Source: Treponema sp.
GTDB lineage: Bacteria; Spirochaetota; Spirochaetia; Treponematales; Breznakiellaceae
Assembly (NCBI GenBank): GCA_031258505.1
Contig: JAIRMT010000108.1
Coordinates: forward strand, 1 to 7,737
Direction of reading: 5' to 3'
DNA: 7,737 nt
Shown here: positions 5,217 to 7,737 of the stretch, piece by piece
Layout of the letters: each line of letters begins with the position of its first letter
Position numbering within the stretch: the stretch's first letter is position 1
Notes under the pieces: generated by a model
Told to the model about the DNA's origin: nothing
Databases searched by the model: none
What the model saw: only the letters and a program-made list of their open reading frames with translations
Translations under genes and position numbers: made by a program

Positions 5217-5483
5217 TCAACTCCCGCTTTTAGGATTCTCCGGCTCTCTAGTCCCAATCTCGCCCAAAGCCTGCGCCAGAATACGAGCGTCGTCCCTGTT
5301 CAGACAGGTCGCTGTAACCGAAAACTTGGTTATACCATCTTTCCGCATATACGCTCCCACATAGTCAACCCCAAGCGATACGCGCTGATCCCCCAATACT
5401 AGTTCCAATGATGCTGGTTGTTGAAGCGCTGCTGGCGCTGGCGCTGGCTTTGGATTGGCTGTTGTTTTACTAGATTTACTCAT
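5217..5483 (-). CDS. small hypothetical protein
   Basis: An 88-residue protein I do not recognise. Residues 1-24 are Ser/Lys then Ala/Pro-rich (NPKPAPAPAALQQP), probably a flexible tail. Residues about 25-77 look like a small alpha/beta unit: strand-like LELVLGDQRVSLGVDYVGAYM, then KFSVTATCL, then the amphipathic helix RDDARILAQALGEI. There are no membrane segments, signal peptide or cysteine pairs. It is the last gene of the leftward operon, 11 bases after the methyltransferase. A stop codon two triplets upstream rules out a longer start, and the nearest AGGAG is unusually far (15 bases), overlapping the end of the previous gene. Translation may depend on coupling. Its position suggests a role with the methyltransferase or Rex, but nothing proves it. 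Confidence 0.6.
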   Translation of the reverse strand: MSKSSKTTANPKPAPAPAALQQPASLELVLGDQRVSLGVDYVGAYMRKDGITKFSVTATCLNRDDARILAQALGEIGTREPENPKSGS

Positions 5484-5494
5484 CTTTCTTTACT

Positions 5495-6496
5495 CTAACT
5501 CCTATCTATTGTATCTTTACCCGCATATTGTGTTTTCACAAGATAGCGGGAGGGCATTTTTTTACCCTGAAAGTCTTCATCAATAAGAATATCACTTAGG
5601 TCCTGTATACTCAAGCCATAAAATTCAGCGGGCTTGAGTCTGAAACCACGGGCATTGACGCTGAAAAAAAGCGATCCACCCGGCGCAAGTAACCCGATAC
5701 ACTGGCGTATAAGCGCCCGGTGATCGCGGCGTATATCAAACGTACCCTGCATCTTCTTTGAATTGGAAAAACTCGGCGGATCAAGCACAATCAAGTCCCA
5801 TACAAGCCGCCTCTGCCTCGCCTCCTCCAAAAAGCGCCCCACATCCATTGCATGACGCGAGGTGAGACGACGCGCTTCAAAGCCGTTTAAGCTCAGATTC
5901 AGCATAGCCCAGTCCAGATAGGTCTTGGACAGGTCAACTGAATCTACTGTACTCGCGCCGCCGGAAGCTGCATATACGGAAAACGCGCCAGTATAACAGA
6001 ACAGGTTGAGTACCCGCTTGCCAGCGGCTTGGGTCTTCACAAAAGCGCGAGCCTTGCGCGCATCAAGAAACAGGCCAGTATCAAGGTAATTCGAGAGATT
6101 CACGCGGAAGACAAGGTCCCCTTCCCGTGTGTCCAGCGTAACGCCCTGCCCGGGCAGTTTGCTGTACTGAGCCTTGCCCCGCTGTCGTTCCCGTGTCTTG
6201 AGAAAGATCCGCTCAGGAGGAATCGTCAGCGCATCTGCTATGGTCTGACTCATGACTGAAAGCCAGAGGCGCTCCTCCTCATCCTCAACCTGATAGGGAC
6301 GCTTGTATAAAGAACCAGAGACCGCGCTTCCATAGTAATCAAGCGCAAGCGGGATTTCAGGAATGTCCCGGTCATAGAGGCGGAAGGCTTCCACACCAAC
6401 ACGACGCGCCCATTTTTTCAGGTGTTTCAGGCGTTTCGTCAGACGACTGCCGAGCATCAGCGCCTGCGACGCTGTTTTAGCGGAATCCGGCATCAT
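5495..6496 (-). CDS. RlmK-like 23S rRNA (guanine-N7) methyltransferase
   Basis: A 333-residue class I S-adenosylmethionine-dependent methyltransferase. By memory it matches the C-terminal half (RlmK part) of E. coli RlmL/RlmKL, which makes m7G2069 in 23S rRNA: NRLKK-type start with LKKWAR (26-31) and YDRDIPE (41-47), LKTRERQRGKAQY (99-111), YLDTGLFLD (137-145), the SAM-binding motif LNLFCYTGAFS (163-173), VDLSKTYLDWA (187-197), the catalytic-type motif DPPSFSNSKKM (239-249), and NARGFRL (281-287). The THUMP domain and m2G2445 methylase half of the E. coli fusion are missing, so this is a stand-alone RlmK-like enzyme. RlmI-type C5-methyltransferases share the fold, but no PUA domain is seen. 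The ATG overlaps the rex stop as ATGA (6493-6496), indicating translational coupling. Confidence 0.88.
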   Translation of the reverse strand: MMPDSAKTASQALMLGSRLTKRLKHLKKWARRVGVEAFRLYDRDIPEIPLALDYYGSAVSGSLYKRPYQVEDEEERLWLSVMSQTIADALTIPPERIFLKTRERQRGKAQYSKLPGQGVTLDTREGDLVFRVNLSNYLDTGLFLDARKARAFVKTQAAGKRVLNLFCYTGAFSVYAASGGASTVDSVDLSKTYLDWAMLNLSLNGFEARRLTSRHAMDVGRFLEEARQRRLVWDLIVLDPPSFSNSKKMQGTFDIRRDHRALIRQCIGLLAPGGSLFFSVNARGFRLKPAEFYGLSIQDLSDILIDEDFQGKKMPSRYLVKTQYAGKDTIDRS

Positions 6497-7146
6497 TCCC
6501 GTCCCTGCATCATGACGCAGAGCATGGCATAGCCAGAGGACAGGTCCTCGTTCTGCACAGACACGGTATCAGGAACCTTGAGCTTCACATTGGTAAAATT
6601 CCAGATGCCCTGGATACCGGCGCTGACCAGCGCGGCGGCGACGCCCTGAGCCTGAGACGAGGGAACCGTGAGAATGGCGGTTTTTACCCCAAAGCCGCGT
6701 ATCCGCGACTCCATCGTTTCTACGGCCAGAACCGCAACACCATGAATATGCTTACCTATCTTGTACGGGTCAATGTCAAACGCGGCGATAAGGCGCAAAC
6801 CGTGAAGCTGGAACTCCTGATACCCCATCAGGGCGGTTCCCAGGTTTCCTGCACCCACCAGCACTGCGTCCCGTGTCGTTGACCAGCCGAGAAAACGCTC
6901 AACTGCGCCGATAAGCTCATTCACCGGATAACCCCTCTTTGGTCTCCCTGTGATACCGGTTATGGAAAGGTCCTTGCGAACCTGAATAGGCTCAAGGTTA
7001 AGTTCATGGGCAATAAGGGTTCCTGAGATGAATTCACACCCTTCGCGCTGTATCTGTCTGATGATATGTAAGTACGACGGCAATCGTCGTACTGAAGGGG
7101 CAGATGTTATCTTTTGTTTTGACACAATGCGCTTATCATAGAGCAA
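6493..7146 (-). CDS. rex: redox-sensing transcriptional repressor Rex
   Basis: Rex senses the NADH/NAD+ ratio: it binds operators when NADH is low and leaves them when NADH rises, controlling fermentation and respiration genes. The 217-residue protein has the usual order. A winged helix at about 15-88 includes RRLPSYLHIIRQI (20-32) and the recognition segment QVRKDLSITGITGRPKRGY (55-73). A Rossmann domain carries GAGNLG (98-103), AAFDIDP (121-127) and IGKHIHGVAV. A dimer-swap helix lies at the end. The C-terminal NEDLSSGYAMLC departs from the common NVDL...L pattern. The start is uncertain: TTG at 7146 has no spaced Shine-Dalgarno, and GTG at 7125 (210 residues) is also possible; the frame remains open upstream to about 7203 without ATG or GTG. 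It leads an operon with the rRNA methylase. Confidence 0.95.
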   Translation of the reverse strand: MLYDKRIVSKQKITSAPSVRRLPSYLHIIRQIQREGCEFISGTLIAHELNLEPIQVRKDLSITGITGRPKRGYPVNELIGAVERFLGWSTTRDAVLVGAGNLGTALMGYQEFQLHGLRLIAAFDIDPYKIGKHIHGVAVLAVETMESRIRGFGVKTAILTVPSSQAQGVAAALVSAGIQGIWNFTNVKLKVPDTVSVQNEDLSSGYAMLCVMMQGRE

Positions 7147-7163
7147 CTTTCGATAAAAAACAA
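7135..7163 (-). promoter_or_regulatory. candidate rex promoter
   Basis: On the minus strand TTGTTT (7158-7163) is followed after exactly 17 bases by TATGAT (7135-7140), which matches five of six -10 positions. The predicted start near 7128 lies downstream of the TTG start codon at 7146 and only about three bases before the GTG at 7125, so it would imply a nearly leaderless mRNA. The -35 is poor, so this is tentative. Confidence 0.3.
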
Positions 7164-7185
7164 GCGAAGCCGCAATGCGGCGCTT
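7155..7185 (-). terminator. intrinsic terminator or attenuator before rex
   Basis: On the minus strand AAGC (7182-7185) and GCCGC (7177-7181) pair with GCGGC (7169-7173) and GCTT (7162-7165) around ATT, with a three-base bulge on the 3' side. One base later come six T (7155-7160). It would stop leftward transcripts coming from the repeat array just before rex, or act as an attenuator in a longer rex leader. Confidence 0.5.
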
Positions 7186-7239
7186 GGCAGCCGTCTCGAT
7201 TACCTATATGTTGAATAAAGAATCCCCGCTATTCATGGC

Positions 7240-7617
7240 GGGTCAAAAATTTAAACGGGCGAGCCAAAAATTTAAACGGGCGGGTCAAAAATTTAAACGG
7301 GCGAGCCAAAAGTTGAAACGGGCGAGCCAAAAATTTAAACGGACGGGTCAAAAGTTGAAACGGGCGAGCCAAAAGTTGAAACGGGCGAGCCAAAAGTTGA
7401 AACGGGCGGGTCAAAAGTTGAAACGGGCGGGTCAAAAGTTGAAACGGGCGAGTCAAAAATTTAAACGGACGAGTCAGAAATTTAAACGGACGAGTCAGAA
7501 ATTTAAACGGACGAGTTAAAAATTTAAACGGACGAGTCAGAAATTTTAACGGACGGGTTAAAAATTTAAACGGACGAGTTAAAAGTTGAAACGGATGGAT
7601 CAAAAGTTGAAACGGAC
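7240..7617. repeat. 18 tandem 21-bp units without spacers
   Basis: Eighteen complete units follow one another with no insertion or deletion. Each is a five-base variable head (GGGTC, GAGCC, GAGTC, GAGTT, GGGTT or GGATC), then an A/T-rich core, then CGG(G/A)C. The core has two forms that differ by two linked changes: AAAATTTAAAC (units 1-3, 5, 11-16) and AAAGTTGAAAC (units 4, 6-10, 17, 18). Unit 15 has a T in the core. The left half mostly ends GGGC and the right half GGAC, a gradient typical of growth by local duplication. The 21-base period equals two DNA turns, so the A-tracts face one side. It is neither CRISPR (no spacers) nor a recognised mobile element. Both strands are largely open in a seven-residue repeat frame; see the findings. 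Confidence 0.97.
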
Positions 7618-7737
7618 AAGTCATATTATAAGAGCGGGAACGCAAGAGCAGCTCATAACCCTTTCCTGAGCGGAAAGGATAGAGAACAAGCATAATAGCG
7701 TTGGGAATTGCTGATGAAACAGCGAATGTTATTGACA
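7618..7737. other. right flank of the array
   Basis: The repeat decays at once after 7617. The flank holds a perfect -10 TATAAT on the minus strand (7625-7630) and a 7-bp hairpin, CCTTTCC (7660-7666) with GGAAAGG (7672-7678). An ATG at 7714 opens a plus-strand frame of eight codons to the window edge with only a weak GGGA upstream. The last six bases are TTGACA, a possible -35 cut by the edge. No gene can be called. Confidence 0.5.

Noticed and set aside
7175..7519. Plus-strand heptapeptide-repeat protein (KFKRASQ type)
   Set aside because: No ribosome binding site, the start lies in the hairpin before rex, and the frame is cut by TAA in unit 14 while the DNA repeat goes on.
7240..7617. CRISPR array
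   Set aside because: Units are directly adjacent with no unique spacers and no cas genes nearby.
7714..7737. Start of a plus-strand gene at the right edge (ATG AAA CAG ...)
   Set aside because: Only eight codons are visible and the upstream GGGA is a weak ribosome binding site.

Overview
The window looks like chromosomal DNA from a spirochaete, most likely a termite-gut-type Treponema. This is an inference: it rests on a near 50% GC impression, on the rho-rpmE gene pair that I recall from Treponema pallidum, and on the style of the tRNA genes, none of which encodes CCA. No marker here fixes the species.

Left part (1-1391): a tRNA-Phe(GAA) gene is followed by about 450 bp without a convincing gene but rich in inverted repeats, including a nested hairpin with a terminator-like core. 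Next comes a 211-residue protein that joins a Lys-rich tail, a short coiled coil and a PD-(D/E)XK nuclease-like domain. After a possible promoter lies a Gfo/Idh/MocA-family oxidoreductase of unknown substrate (1392-2558).

Middle (2559-5200): two tRNA genes, Gln(CTG) then Glu(CTC), are read leftwards from a good sigma-70-type promoter. A divergent promoter faces right towards rho. Rho is 601 residues long because about 178 residues of acidic, Pro-rich, probably disordered sequence precede the normal Rho fold. It is followed by rpmE (ribosomal protein L31, four-cysteine form, GTG start). The rho-rpmE junction holds two consecutive hairpins, and a perfect 14-bp hairpin closes the unit.

Right part (5217-7737): a leftward operon of rex (NADH/NAD+-sensing repressor), an RlmK-like 23S rRNA methyltransferase with a 4-bp ATGA overlap, and a small unrecognised protein. 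It converges on rpmE. Upstream of rex is an uninterrupted array of 18 tandem 21-bp units (7240-7617) with no spacers. It is open in a heptapeptide frame on the minus strand but broken by stops on the plus strand.

The core genes serve transcription termination, translation (three tRNAs, L31, rRNA methylation) and redox-responsive gene control. The least explained parts are the 21-bp array, the structured stretch after tRNA-Phe, the N-terminal extension of Rho and the rho-rpmE hairpins. I see no CRISPR array, transposase, phage gene or clear defence operon.
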